The notes: generated by a model not told the origin, from the letters alone. 64,000 nucleotides of DNA from Rhizobium sp. P32RR-XVIII (GCF_012641395.1 NZ_JABAIH010000006.1:248001-312000); one strand, 5' to 3'; shown: positions 8,705-17,679, counted from the first letter of the stretch. Numbers and translations are program-made.

Positions 8705-8913
8705 GCTTCGTCGCGCAGTCCGAGACCGGTGAGCCTCGACGGCAATTCCGCCCGGAAGGTCCGCCGATCTCGCCATGCCTGGTTCCCCTTGAAATTTGCC
8801 CGATTTTGTGGTCTTGAGGCCGCCAACCTTTTTATGAGCGCTGCCGTTTCCGGCGATCAGGGACTTTCCCGCCCTGACAGCGCATCCCGTCCAGTTCCAA
8901 GGAAAATGCCCCG

Positions 8914-9714
8914 ATGGCCCGTTCTGCTCTTCTCAATGTCATGGTTCAGGCTGCCATCAAGGCAGGCAAGTCGCTGGGGCGTGATTTCGGGGAAGTGCAG
9001 AACCTGCAGGTGTCCGTGAAGGGCCCGGGCGATTTCGTGTCCAACGCCGACCGGAAGGCCGAAAAGATCGTCAAGGACGAACTGCTGAAGGCACGGCCGA
9101 CCTATGGCTTCCTTGGCGAGGAGAGCGAAGAGATCAAGGGCACTGACGGCGCCCATCGCTGGATCGTCGACCCGCTCGATGGCACGACCAATTTTCTGCA
9201 CGGCATTCCGATGTTTGCCGTGTCGATCGCGCTCGAGCGCAACGGCGAAATCGTCGCGGGCGTCGTCTTCAATCCGGCGACTGACGAGCTCTACACTGCT
9301 GAGCGGGGCGGCGGGGCGTTTCTCAACGATCGTCGTCTGCGCGTCGGCGCCCGCCGCGTGCTTTCGGATTCCGTCATTGGCTGCGGCGTGCCGCATCTCG
9401 GCCGTGGCAATCACGGCAAGTTTCTTGTCGAGCTTCGTCATGTCATGGGGGAGGTGGCTGGCATTCGCCGCATAGGCTCGGCCGCGCTCGATCTTGCTTA
9501 CGTTGCCGCCGGGCGCTTCGACGGTTTCTGGGAAGCGGGATTGTCTCCGTGGGATATCGCAGCCGGCATTCTGCTCATCCGCGAAGCGGGCGGCTATGCG
9601 ACTGACTGGAACGGTGGGACGGATATCCTTGATACCGGCGCGCTGGTTGCCGGCAACGAGTATATTCACAAGGCTCTGATGGAAACCATCAAGCGCCCGA
9701 TACCTACGAAATGA
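8914..9714 (+). CDS. suhB: Inositol monophosphatase family protein (SuhB-like)
   Basis: 266 residues, typical of the family. The metal-binding signatures are present: GEESEE (about 69-74), WIVDPLDGTTNFLHG (about 86-100) and WEAGLSPWDIAAG (about 208-220). Members are Mg-dependent phosphatases of myo-inositol-1-phosphate or related sugar phosphates; the substrate cannot be fixed from sequence. A 209-bp spacer separates it from cheB, so it is probably not in the chemotaxis operon. Confidence 0.93.
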   Translation: MARSALLNVMVQAAIKAGKSLGRDFGEVQNLQVSVKGPGDFVSNADRKAEKIVKDELLKARPTYGFLGEESEEIKGTDGAHRWIVDPLDGTTNFLHGIPMFAVSIALERNGEIVAGVVFNPATDELYTAERGGGAFLNDRRLRVGARRVLSDSVIGCGVPHLGRGNHGKFLVELRHVMGEVAGIRRIGSAALDLAYVAAGRFDGFWEAGLSPWDIAAGILLIREAGGYATDWNGGTDILDTGALVAGNEYIHKALMETIKRPIPTK

Positions 9715-9826
9715 CGTCGGCGAAAACTGGCTGTTGTAAAGACACGGTTTTCTCTTCGCGCATACTTCAATTCGGCACAATGTTGCTCTAGTCTCCGGCT
9801 GCAAGCAATCCGGAGGCTGCGCAACG

Positions 9827-10918
9827 ATGGAAAATGTGAATGCGGCGGAGTTCGGCTCGACCGAAAAACCGAGCGGCAACTATGTCTACAAGCTCTCCAG
9901 TCCGATGCCGTTTCTCTGGACGATGCTGCTTTTTCTTGTCATCGTCGGTTTTATCGCCGCCATTCTTTTCCGGCAGGCGCAGTCAGCCTTCATGCACAAT
10001 CCGGGCCTCAACGGCCTGATTCTCGGTGTTCTGGCCGTCGGGATCATCCTCGTCTTCAGCCACGTGCTGTCTCTTCGTCCGGAAGTGCGCTGGTTCAATT
10101 CCTTCCGCGCGGCTGGCAGCGCGGACAAGGTCAACCGCAATCCGAGACTGCTTGCGCCGATGCGCGCGCTGATCGGTAATCGTAAGTCAACGGCGACGCT
10201 TTCGACGACCGCGCTGCGCTCCATCCTGGACTCGATCGCCACGCGCCTCGATGAATCCCGCGATACGTCACGTTATCTCATTGGCCTTCTGGTCTTCCTC
10301 GGCCTGCTCGGCACGTTCTGGGGTCTCATCGGTACGATCGGCTCGATCAGTGGCGTCATTCAGTCGCTGGATGCAGGATCGAACGGTTCCGGCGACGTGC
10401 TGACGACGCTCAAGGAAGGCCTTTCGATGCCGCTTTCCGGCATGGGGCAGGCCTTCTCGTCATCGTTGCTCGGGCTTTCCGGATCACTCATTCTCGGCTT
10501 CCTCGACCTTCAGGCGGGCCGGGCACAGAACCGCTTCTACATGGAGCTCGAAAACTGGCTTTCGTCGGTGACTGACGTCGGCTCCGACCTGGCTGTTCAG
10601 CCGATCGACGGGGCTACGTCTTCCGAGGATGTTCGCGCGTTGTCGGACTATCTGAAGAAGGTTGCCGATGAAGGGGGCGCCGGCAGCCAGCGCTCGGTCG
10701 CGGCGATGGCAAGTCTTGCCGAAGGCATCCAGGGCCTCGTCAAGAACATGCGCAACGAGCAGCAGATGCTGCGCGACTGGATCGAAGCGCAGCAGGACGA
10801 GGCGAAAGCCATGCGCCGCACGCTCGACCGGCTCGCCGAGCGTATCGGCGGACAGGAAAGGTATAGCTCTTCCGAACGGAGCCATCGAGCCCATACCGAG
10901 AAGAGCGAGGGCAAGTAA
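9827..10918 (+). CDS. MotA/TolQ/ExbB-type inner-membrane protein
   Basis: 363 residues. There are TM segments at about 28-48 and 62-82 and a central MotA/TolQ/ExbB-like part with two TM segments (YLIGLLVFLGLLGTFWGLIGT and SSLLGLSGSLILGFLDLQ), followed by a long cytoplasmic helical tail rich in Gln, Glu and Arg. Proteins of this fold form proton-conducting pentamers around a MotB/TolR-type partner. The next gene starts three bases after this stop and encodes such a partner, so the two probably form one complex. It is not flanked by flagellar genes and is distinct from tolQ at 52382. Its biological role is unknown to me. Confidence 0.85.
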   Translation: MENVNAAEFGSTEKPSGNYVYKLSSPMPFLWTMLLFLVIVGFIAAILFRQAQSAFMHNPGLNGLILGVLAVGIILVFSHVLSLRPEVRWFNSFRAAGSADKVNRNPRLLAPMRALIGNRKSTATLSTTALRSILDSIATRLDESRDTSRYLIGLLVFLGLLGTFWGLIGTIGSISGVIQSLDAGSNGSGDVLTTLKEGLSMPLSGMGQAFSSSLLGLSGSLILGFLDLQAGRAQNRFYMELENWLSSVTDVGSDLAVQPIDGATSSEDVRALSDYLKKVADEGGAGSQRSVAAMASLAEGIQGLVKNMRNEQQMLRDWIEAQQDEAKAMRRTLDRLAERIGGQERYSSSERSHRAHTEKSEGK

Positions 10919-10921
10919 ACC

Positions 10922-11953
10922 ATGGCGCTCGCCCGAAACCGCCGCCGCCAAGGAGAAATGAACTACTGGCCAGGTTTCGTCGACGCTCTGTCGACGCTTC
11001 TGATTGCCATCATGTTTCTGCTGACGGTGTTCGTCGTCGGCCAGTTCATTCTCAGCCGGGAGATTTCCGGCCGCGACGAGGTGCTGAACCGCCTCAACAG
11101 TCAAATCAACGAGCTGACGCAACTGCTAGCCCTCGAGAAAGGCAGCAACCAGGATCTCGAGGATTCCGTCGCCAATCTGCAGGCGTCGCTTGCGACCGCA
11201 GAAGGCGAACGCTCGCGGCTGCAGGCGCTGCTCGACGCCGGCTCCGGCGGGCAGGACGCGGCGCAGCAGCGCATCGGCGGCCTGACCAAGGAGTTGGACG
11301 AGCAGAAACAGATGAGCGACCGGGCCATGAGCCAAGTCGAGCTTCTCAACCAGCAGATTTCGGCACTCAGGAGCCAAATCGCAGCCGTCGAGGCGGCGCT
11401 GCAGGCCTCGGAACAGAAGGACCAGAGCTCGCAGGCGAAGATCGCCGATCTCGGCCGGCGCCTCAACGTCGCACTGGCCCAGCGCGTCCAGGAGCTCAAT
11501 CGCTATCGCTCGGATTTCTTCGGACGCTTGCGCGAAATCCTCTCCGATCGTGAGAATATCCGCATCGTCGGCGACCGTTTCGTTTTCCAGTCGGAAGTCC
11601 TGTTCCCCTCCGGCAGTTCCGATCTCAATCCGGAAGGCACCGCCGAGATGGGCAAACTTGCCACCGCGCTGCTCGACCTGGCGAAGGAAATCCCGCCTGA
11701 AATCAATTGGGTGCTCCGCGTGGACGGCCATACCGACAATGTGGCGCTGTCCGGATCTGGCCGCTATCGCGACAACTGGGAGCTTTCCTCGGCGCGCGCG
11801 ATTTCCGTCGTCAAATATCTCATTTCGCAAGGCGTACCGGCCGATCGGCTCGTCGCGGCAGGCTTCGGCGAATTCCAGCCAATTGCACCCGGCGATACCG
11901 CAGAGGCCCGCGCCACCAACCGTCGCATCGAGCTCAAGCTGACCGAGAAGTGA
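10922..11953 (+). CDS. MotB-like protein with OmpA C-terminal domain
   Basis: 343 residues. One N-terminal TM segment begins NYWPGFVDALSTLLIAIMFL; the Asp before the segment is where MotB/TolR proteins carry their proton-binding Asp. A long coiled coil follows (about 50-190, many Gln/Glu/Ala heptads), then an OmpA/MotB peptidoglycan-binding domain (about 220-340) with VDGHTDNVALSG and RATNRRIELKL. The product should span from inner membrane to cell wall and be driven by the MotA-like partner upstream. The long periplasmic coiled coil makes it larger than most TolR proteins. GAGGG nine bases upstream supports the ATG at 10922. Confidence 0.85.
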   Translation: MALARNRRRQGEMNYWPGFVDALSTLLIAIMFLLTVFVVGQFILSREISGRDEVLNRLNSQINELTQLLALEKGSNQDLEDSVANLQASLATAEGERSRLQALLDAGSGGQDAAQQRIGGLTKELDEQKQMSDRAMSQVELLNQQISALRSQIAAVEAALQASEQKDQSSQAKIADLGRRLNVALAQRVQELNRYRSDFFGRLREILSDRENIRIVGDRFVFQSEVLFPSGSSDLNPEGTAEMGKLATALLDLAKEIPPEINWVLRVDGHTDNVALSGSGRYRDNWELSSARAISVVKYLISQGVPADRLVAAGFGEFQPIAPGDTAEARATNRRIELKLTEK

Positions 11954-11966
11954 TCGGGCAGTGTAA

Positions 11967-11989
11967 GGCGGCGCCTTGCGGGCGCCGCC
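11967..11989. terminator. Hairpin between convergent genes
   Basis: A GC-rich stem GGCGGCGCC (11967-11975) pairs with GGCGCCGCC (11981-11989). It sits between the convergent MotB-like and YegP-like genes and probably ends both transcripts, though no good T run follows on either strand. Confidence 0.5.
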
Positions 11990-11998
11990 AAACTGAGG

Positions 11999-12187
11999 TC
12001 AGGCCGTCGCCGTGGTCTGATCGTCCACCGTCGCGCCCGGCGCATTCTTCTTGATGGATTCGATCGCGCTCAGGGCCGACGCCTTGGCTTTGTAGCCTTC
12101 GGAACTGAACATGGATTCGCCGTTCGACGCCTTGAAGCGGAAACGGAATTCGCCGGCCTTGTCTTTGTAAACTTCAAACTTATACAT
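11999..12187 (-). CDS. YegP-like DUF1508 protein
   Basis: 62 residues: one DUF1508 unit (MYKFEVYKDKAGEFRFRFKASNGESMFSS), with a helix and an acidic, Thr-rich tail. E. coli YegP carries two such units; this is the single-unit form. The function of the family is not established. It is a stand-alone gene, convergent with the MotB-like gene and transcribed in the same direction as the TctC gene behind it. Confidence 0.8.
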   Translation of the reverse strand: MYKFEVYKDKAGEFRFRFKASNGESMFSSEGYKAKASALSAIESIKKNAPGATVDDQTTATA

Positions 12188-12251
12188 CGATTATCTCCCA
12201 ATATCAGGAAGTTGCCTGCTAACGGGAGATAATCTAGTGCAAAAGTTGAAC

Positions 12252-13241
12252 TTATTCCATTTGGATATTTGCGCCCTTCACGATCGGACCCCACTTGGCC
12301 AGTTCGGCTTTCACATGAGCGCCAAGTTCCTCCGGCGTTGAGCCGACGATGGTGGCGCTGAATTCCTTCATGCGTTCGGCAACCGCCGGATCCTTCAGGG
12401 CCTTGTTGGCGGACTCATTGAGTTTCGCGACAACATCGGCAGGCGTATTCGCCGGTGCGAAGAGCGCGTTCCATGTATAGGTCTCGTAGCCGGGAACGCC
12501 AGACTCGGCGATAGTGGGGATATCGGGGAAGGATGGAGCGCGTTTCGCGGTCGTGACTGCCAAGGCCCGCAACTTCCCGGATTTGATGTGACCGGAGGAA
12601 GAGGGCAGGTTATCGAACATGATCGACACCTGGTTGCCCAAAAGATCGGTCAAGGCAGGTCCAGCACCCTTGTAGGGGATATGCTGCATCGTGACGCCAG
12701 CCATCGAATTGAACAGTTCGCCCGACAGATGCAGTGGCGTGCCGTTGCCGGAGGAAGCATAGCTCCACTTGTCGGGCTCGGCCTTCAGCAGCGCAATCAG
12801 TTCCTGCACGTTCTTGACGGGCAGTTCCGGATTGACGACGAGCACGTTAGGCACGATGACGAGCAACGAAACGGGGGCGAAATCCTTTTCCGGATTGTAG
12901 GGCGTGGATTTGAGGATGAGTGGGTTGAGCGCGTGCGTCGCAACCGTCCCCATCAGAATGGTATAGCCGTCCGGTTCGGCGCGGGCGACGTTGTCTGCAC
13001 CGAGGTTCCCGCCCGCACCGGCGACATTCTGGACGACCACCTGCTGGCCCAGGTCTTCCGACATCTTCTCGGCGATGATGCGAGCGACGACATCCGTGGA
13101 GCCGCCGGCAGCAAAAGGAACGACCAGTGTAACCGCGCGATCCGGAAAGCCGTCGGCCTTTGCAGTCCCGGTCCCCAGAGCTGCAAGCAGTCCAAGGCCG
13201 AGCGCCATCCCGGCGCGACGGGTGATGTTAAAAATTACCAT
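12252..13241 (-). CDS. TctC/Bug-family periplasmic substrate-binding protein
   Basis: 329 residues with an N-terminal signal peptide (about 1-29, ending GTAKA). The mature part has TctC family landmarks: FPDRAVTLVVPFAAGGSTDVVARI, VVVQNVAGAGGNLGADNVARAEPDGYT and QHIPYKGAGPALTDLLGNQV. Such proteins capture carboxylates or amides for tripartite TctABC transporters. GGAGGAGA before the ATG supports the start. No tctA or tctB gene lies next to it, so it is an orphan binding protein; partners elsewhere or a sensory role are both possible. Confidence 0.92.
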   Translation of the reverse strand: MVIFNITRRAGMALGLGLLAALGTGTAKADGFPDRAVTLVVPFAAGGSTDVVARIIAEKMSEDLGQQVVVQNVAGAGGNLGADNVARAEPDGYTILMGTVATHALNPLILKSTPYNPEKDFAPVSLLVIVPNVLVVNPELPVKNVQELIALLKAEPDKWSYASSGNGTPLHLSGELFNSMAGVTMQHIPYKGAGPALTDLLGNQVSIMFDNLPSSSGHIKSGKLRALAVTTAKRAPSFPDIPTIAESGVPGYETYTWNALFAPANTPADVVAKLNESANKALKDPAVAERMKEFSATIVGSTPEELGAHVKAELAKWGPIVKGANIQME

Positions 13242-13419
13242 TCAATTCTCCTCCCAGAATTCAGCAGCTGTTCAAATCGGCAGGAGGAGGGTAGGGCATG
13301 GGCGGACAAAGGCAACCGAAAGCGGCCGGGCCGACATGCGACTTTAGTGTTGAGCGAAACGATCCGGCTGTTGATATTCCAATCGGTCCTTCGCTAACCA
13401 TCTATACAGGGATGTTGAT

Positions 13420-14673
13420 GTGTCCGCTTGGCGGGACGAGATTGTGGAGTTTCAAATGCAGGCCGTATCCAATCCATTACCAGCGCCCGTGGAGGCGGAG
13501 GATGGCCGTTGGCCGGTGCGCCGGCGAAAAATCCTCGACTGGCTGATCAACGATACCCGCGGCGAGCGATACATCGACAATATCCTGGTGGAGATGTGCA
13601 TAAGGCTCCAGGCCGCAGGCGTTCCTGTCGCCCGCGCGACGATGCATTTCCGGACGCTCCATCCGCAATGGCGCGGTGCACGCGTCCTCTGGCGCCTTGG
13701 AATGCAGAAAGCCGAGATCACGACTTTCGGCTACGGCGTCGAATTGACGTCGCAATTCCTGAACAGCCCGATGAACGATATCTTCAGCGGAGCGGCAGAA
13801 GTCCGGCAGAAGCTGGAAGACGAGACCACTTCCTATCCGCTTTATGACGAGCTGCGAGGGGAAGGGCTGACGGATTACGTTGCCTGGCCGATGGATCATA
13901 CGCTCGGCAAGCGGCACGTCGTCACCTTCTCAAGCGACAGGCCGGGCGGCTTTGACGATGAGCACCTGACCTTCCTCAGAGACCTCATGCCGGCGCTTAC
14001 GCTCGTCACCGAAGTCCGGGTCAAAAACATTCTTGCTCGCACGCTACTGGAAACCTACGTCGGGCCACACGCAAGCGAGCAGATTCTGGCAGGCGCCACG
14101 ACCCGCGGCAGCGGCGCAACGGTTGGCGCGGCGATCCTCATCTGCGACATGCGCGATTTCACGAAGATCTCCGATCTTTGGCCGCGCGACGATGTGCTCG
14201 AACTGCTGAACGCCTATTTCGATGCCATGTCGGAGCCGATCGAAAGGCATGGCGGTGAGATCCTGAAATTCATGGGCGACGGGCTGCTCGCTATCTTTCC
14301 TCTGATCACGCCGGAGGCCTGCCACAACCTTCTCAGTGCGATCAAGGAAGCTCAGGCCGCGATGGTCGAGCTCAATCAGTTCAACGAGGAGCGGAGGCTT
14401 GTGCAGCTCCGCTACGGCATCGGCGTACATGTCGGAGACGTGATGTACGGCAATATCGGCTCGCACAAGCGCCTCGATTTCACGGTGATCGGCCCGGCGG
14501 TCAACATCGCATCACGGCTAGAAAGTTTGACGAAGGAGATCAAGCGTCCCGTGCTGCTGTCGAAAGCCTTCGTCGAAATGGCCGGGTGCGAAGCCGGTTT
14601 GGAAAGCCTCGGCTCCTTCCCGCTGCGCGGGCTGGGCGAGCCTGTGGATGTCTACGCGTTTCCGGAACCCTGA
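13420..14673 (+). CDS. Class III adenylate/guanylate cyclase
   Basis: 417 residues from GTG 13420; ATG 13456 (GTGGAG upstream) is an equally possible start giving 405. The first 200 or so residues form a GAF-like cytoplasmic sensory region I cannot assign firmly. The C-terminal half is a class III cyclase catalytic domain: LICDMRDFTKISDLW (metal Asp), GGEILKFMGDGLLAIF (second metal Asp) and LDFTVIGPAVNIASRLESL. It has no TM segment, so it should be soluble and make cAMP or possibly cGMP. It is divergent from the TctC gene and convergent with the ABC exporter. Confidence 0.9.
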   Translation: MSAWRDEIVEFQMQAVSNPLPAPVEAEDGRWPVRRRKILDWLINDTRGERYIDNILVEMCIRLQAAGVPVARATMHFRTLHPQWRGARVLWRLGMQKAEITTFGYGVELTSQFLNSPMNDIFSGAAEVRQKLEDETTSYPLYDELRGEGLTDYVAWPMDHTLGKRHVVTFSSDRPGGFDDEHLTFLRDLMPALTLVTEVRVKNILARTLLETYVGPHASEQILAGATTRGSGATVGAAILICDMRDFTKISDLWPRDDVLELLNAYFDAMSEPIERHGGEILKFMGDGLLAIFPLITPEACHNLLSAIKEAQAAMVELNQFNEERRLVQLRYGIGVHVGDVMYGNIGSHKRLDFTVIGPAVNIASRLESLTKEIKRPVLLSKAFVEMAGCEAGLESLGSFPLRGLGEPVDVYAFPEP

Positions 14674-14677
14674 GAAT

Positions 14678-16480
14678 CTACTTGGCTATCGCCAGAGGCT
14701 CTGTCGCACCCGTCTCGAACTGCAGCTTCGCCAGTTTGGCATAGATCCCGCCGTGTCGGATCAGGCTCTGATGAGTGCCCTCTTCGACGACGCGGCCCTC
14801 GTCCATGACCAGGATGCGATCTGCCTTCAAGACGGTCGCGAGGCGATGGGCGATGACGAGCGTCGTCCGACCCATCATTAGGCCGTCGAGCGCTTTCTGC
14901 ACTAGTGTTTCGCTCTCCGCATCAAGAGCGGATGTGGCTTCGTCGAGCAGCAGGATAGGCGCATTCTTCAGGATCGCCCGAGCGATCGCGATACGCTGGC
15001 GCTGGCCGCCGGAAAGGGTAATGCCGCGCTCGCCGACCTCAGTGTCATAGCCTTTGTCCAACTTCGCGATGAACTCATCCGCCTGAGCCGCGACGGCGGC
15101 AGCACGCACCTCTTCACGCGTCGCGCCGGGACGGCTGAAGGCGATGTTGTCGTGGATCGAGGCAGCGAAGATGGTGACGTCCTGCGGAACGATTGCCATG
15201 CGCTCGCGCAGATCGGTCGGTGTTACTTCGCGTGCATCCAGACCATCGAGCGCGACGCTCCCCTGTTGTGGATCATAGAAACGCAGCAGCAGCGAGAAGA
15301 CGGTGCTCTTGCCCGCGCCCGACGAGCCTACGATGGCGACAGTTTCGCCCGGCGTGACGCTGAAGCTCAGCCCCCGCAACGCTGATTTGCCGGGACGTGA
15401 TGGATAAGCGAAATGGACGTTTGAGAATTCGACGCGTCCCAGTGCGGGTGCGGGCAGCGTCTCGGGTTTTTCCGGTGCTCTGATCGGCGAGACTTCGTCC
15501 AGCAGTTCATTCAGCCGCTCGGCGGCGCCCGCCGCCTGCGAGAGTTCTCCCCAAACTTCGGACAGGGCACCGAGAGAGCCCGCGGCGATGACCGAATAGA
15601 GCAGAAACTGGCCGAGCGTGCCCGCCGAAAGCGTTCCGGTCAGAACATTATGGGCGCCGACCCAAAGAACGGCGACGACACTGCCGAAAACCAGCGTGAT
15701 CGCAATGCCCGTCAGGAGTGCCCGGGAGCGGGTTGCCGAGCGTGCGGCGCTATAGGCCACTTCGACGGCAGCGCCATAGCGGCTCGCGGCAGCATCCTCG
15801 CCATTGAAGGCCTGCACGGTGCGGGTGGCGGCGATCGCTTCGTTGGCGAAGGCGGAAGCCTTGGCGAGGGTATCCTGAGCGGCGCGAGAGCGCTTGCGCA
15901 CCGAACGCCCGAAGGCGACGAGCGGAAAGACGATCAACGGGATCGCGCCGAGCGCCAGGCTGGCAAGTTTCGGCGAGGTTACGATCATCATGCCCATCGC
16001 GCCCAGACAGAGGATGAGGTTTCGCAGCGCCACCGAGGCCGTCGCACCGACGGCCGATTTGATCTGTGTCGTATCGGCGGTCAGGCGCGAAACGATCTCA
16101 CCTGACTGGTTGATGTCGAAAAAGGACGGCGACAGGCGGGTCACGTGCGCGAAGACATCACGGCGGAGATCCGAGACGATGCGTTCGCCCAGCGTGATGA
16201 CGAAGTAATAGCGAAGGGCGCTTGCAGCCGCGAGCACCACGGCCATCACCGTCAACATTGCGAAGTAACTGTTGATGAAGTTGCCGTCGGCCTGTGTGAA
16301 GCCGTGGTCGATCATGCGGCGTACGGCAAGTGGAAGGGCGAGCGACGTGACGGCGGCAACGACGAGTGCAACTAGGGCGCCTGCGACCATGCCGCGGTAG
16401 CGCATCATATAAGGCGCGAGCCTTGCGAGGGGCTTGAGGGAACGCGACTTCTTTTCCGCGGCCTGGACTGCGTCTGTCAA
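14678..16480 (-). CDS. ABC exporter, fused permease and ATPase (MsbA/LmrA type)
   Basis: 600 residues, the usual half-transporter size. The N-terminal transmembrane domain has about six segments (about 25-310); the nucleotide-binding domain (about 350-590) has Walker A GSSGAGKST, signature LSGGQRQRIAIARA, Walker B ILLLDEATSALD and the H-loop AHRLAT. It should work as a homodimer exporting a lipid, drug or glycolipid; the substrate cannot be told. It ends four bases after the convergent cyclase stop. The start is preceded by a 190-bp region shared with divergent rpmE. Confidence 0.92.
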   Translation of the reverse strand: MTDAVQAAEKKSRSLKPLARLAPYMMRYRGMVAGALVALVVAAVTSLALPLAVRRMIDHGFTQADGNFINSYFAMLTVMAVVLAAASALRYYFVITLGERIVSDLRRDVFAHVTRLSPSFFDINQSGEIVSRLTADTTQIKSAVGATASVALRNLILCLGAMGMMIVTSPKLASLALGAIPLIVFPLVAFGRSVRKRSRAAQDTLAKASAFANEAIAATRTVQAFNGEDAAASRYGAAVEVAYSAARSATRSRALLTGIAITLVFGSVVAVLWVGAHNVLTGTLSAGTLGQFLLYSVIAAGSLGALSEVWGELSQAAGAAERLNELLDEVSPIRAPEKPETLPAPALGRVEFSNVHFAYPSRPGKSALRGLSFSVTPGETVAIVGSSGAGKSTVFSLLLRFYDPQQGSVALDGLDAREVTPTDLRERMAIVPQDVTIFAASIHDNIAFSRPGATREEVRAAAVAAQADEFIAKLDKGYDTEVGERGITLSGGQRQRIAIARAILKNAPILLLDEATSALDAESETLVQKALDGLMMGRTTLVIAHRLATVLKADRILVMDEGRVVEEGTHQSLIRHGGIYAKLAKLQFETGATEPLAIAK

Positions 16481-16671
16481 TTCATCTCCAATCGCCCAAT
16501 ACCGCGGGTCGGCGGCTTGTTGGCCCTTGTTATCCGGATGGCCTTCATGTATAGGCAGCGCATCCGAATGGGAAGCCGTAGCCTTCGCGACTGCGGCTTC
16601 ATTTATTCAATCGGTTCTCTTGCCGCAATGACATGCGTCAAATTGGACCCTGGCATCGCAGGAAGATTGTT

Positions 16672-16893
16672 ATGAAGGCAGATATTCATCCCGAATACCA
16701 CGTCATCAAGGTAGTGATGACCGATGGCACCGAATACGAAACCCGCTCGACCTGGGGTTCGGAAGGCGCTGTCATGAACCTCGAAATCGATTCCAAGTCC
16801 CACCCGGCCTGGACCGGCGGCAACCAGCAGCTCATGGACCGCGGCGGCCGCGTTTCCAAGTTCAACAAGCGCTTCGGCGGCCTCGGCCTCTAA
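16672..16893 (+). CDS. rpmE: 50S ribosomal protein L31
   Basis: 73 residues, full length. It matches the L31 family throughout (MKADIHPEYH, TRSTWGSEG, SHPAWTGG, GRVSKFNKRFG). It lacks the Cys residues that bind zinc in E. coli L31, so it is the zinc-free form. L31 is a large-subunit protein that helps bridge the subunits. It starts at ATG 16672; the frame extends upstream but without family similarity. A clear intrinsic terminator follows. Confidence 0.96.
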   Translation: MKADIHPEYHVIKVVMTDGTEYETRSTWGSEGAVMNLEIDSKSHPAWTGGNQQLMDRGGRVSKFNKRFGGLGL

Positions 16894-16917
16894 TCGCTTC
16901 TGCGCTGCGGAATTTGA

Positions 16918-16950
16918 CAAAAAGCCCGGCTTTTGCCGGGCTTTTTGTTT
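16918..16950 (+). terminator. Intrinsic terminator of rpmE
   Basis: An AAAAGCCCGGC stem, TTTT loop and GCCGGGCTTTTT stem with a T-rich tail lie 25 bases after the rpmE stop. Confidence 0.85.
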
Positions 16951-16987
16951 GCCGTCGTCCTAGAGAGTAGCGGGAAGACGAAAATGC

Positions 16988-17019
16988 AAAAGCCGGCCGC
17001 GTCGCCACGGCCGGCTTTT
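16988..17019 (-). terminator. Intrinsic terminator of rcdA
   Basis: AAAAGCCGGCCG and CGGCCGGCTTTT arms. Read on the minus strand, the stem ends in TTTTGCATTTT about 20 bases after the rcdA stop. Confidence 0.75.
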
Positions 17020-17039
17020 CAAATGTAACGCCACAAAAC

Positions 17040-17555
17040 TCAGTTGTTGCCAAAAGCGGTTTGCAACAAATGCAGCTGCGCCTGAACGCTGTTTTGATTG
17101 TCCGGAACGATCGGAGCTTCCGACGGGCGATAGATTTCCCGGTCGAGAAGGGCGACGCGGTTCTGGAGGCGCAATGAACGTTCGACAAGATCACGGAAAG
17201 CTTCCGGCAGGTCATTCCAGCCGGGCGCGTTGCGGTCTACGTTGAAGCCGTCGAGGCGAACTTTGCTCTTTTCAGCAAGCACCTGATCCCGAGACATCTC
17301 GCCGTTGTTGACGGCCCGCTGCAGGAGCAGCCACGACGCCATCTGCATGAGGCGGGTCGTCAGGCGCATCGACTCGGCAGCGTAGAGGACGGAAGCCATG
17401 CGTGGCAGAACCTTGGATGCAGCGCGTCCGGTGCCGTCGAGGTAGGCAGCCGTTTCCTCGACGAGCGACATGCCTTCCGCATACAACGTCTTAAACTGTG
17501 AGGATGCGGCGGCGCGGCCCGCAAAACTGATCGTATTCAAACCAATTTCCGACAT
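17040..17555 (-). CDS. rcdA: RcdA homologue (DUF1465), regulator of CtrA degradation
   Basis: 171 residues, all helical in appearance, covering the DUF1465 family from FAGRAAAS to the Arg/Glu-rich LRLQNRVALLDREIYRP. Caulobacter RcdA is a member; with CpdR it helps deliver the response regulator CtrA to the ClpXP protease. The C-terminal 20 residues are polar and probably disordered, as in RcdA. AGGAA eight bases upstream supports ATG 17555. A perfect TTAA-N7-TTAAC site lies 125-140 bases upstream, which would make rcdA a CtrA target (inference). Confidence 0.85.
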   Translation of the reverse strand: MSEIGLNTISFAGRAAASSQFKTLYAEGMSLVEETAAYLDGTGRAASKVLPRMASVLYAAESMRLTTRLMQMASWLLLQRAVNNGEMSRDQVLAEKSKVRLDGFNVDRNAPGWNDLPEAFRDLVERSLRLQNRVALLDREIYRPSEAPIVPDNQNSVQAQLHLLQTAFGNN

Positions 17556-17679
17556 TCAAATGGTTCCTGTTGCACGCATCTACATATGTTCAGGTAACGT
17601 CAGTCTGAAACGAAAGTTTCAAAGACCGGTCTTTGTGTCTTGAAGATGGTATCTTTAGCCTAAATGCGCAAGGCGTTTC

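Noticed and set aside
8705..8913. Possible rhizobial small RNA upstream of suhB
   Set aside because: A suhB-linked RNA family is known in Rhizobiales, but I could not find a terminator or a stable fold that I can match to it here, so I did not annotate one.
9827..11953. Zorya-type phage defence
   Set aside because: The two proteins look like ZorA and ZorB in layout, but no ZorC, ZorD or ZorE-like gene is adjacent. The neighbours are ordinary genes.
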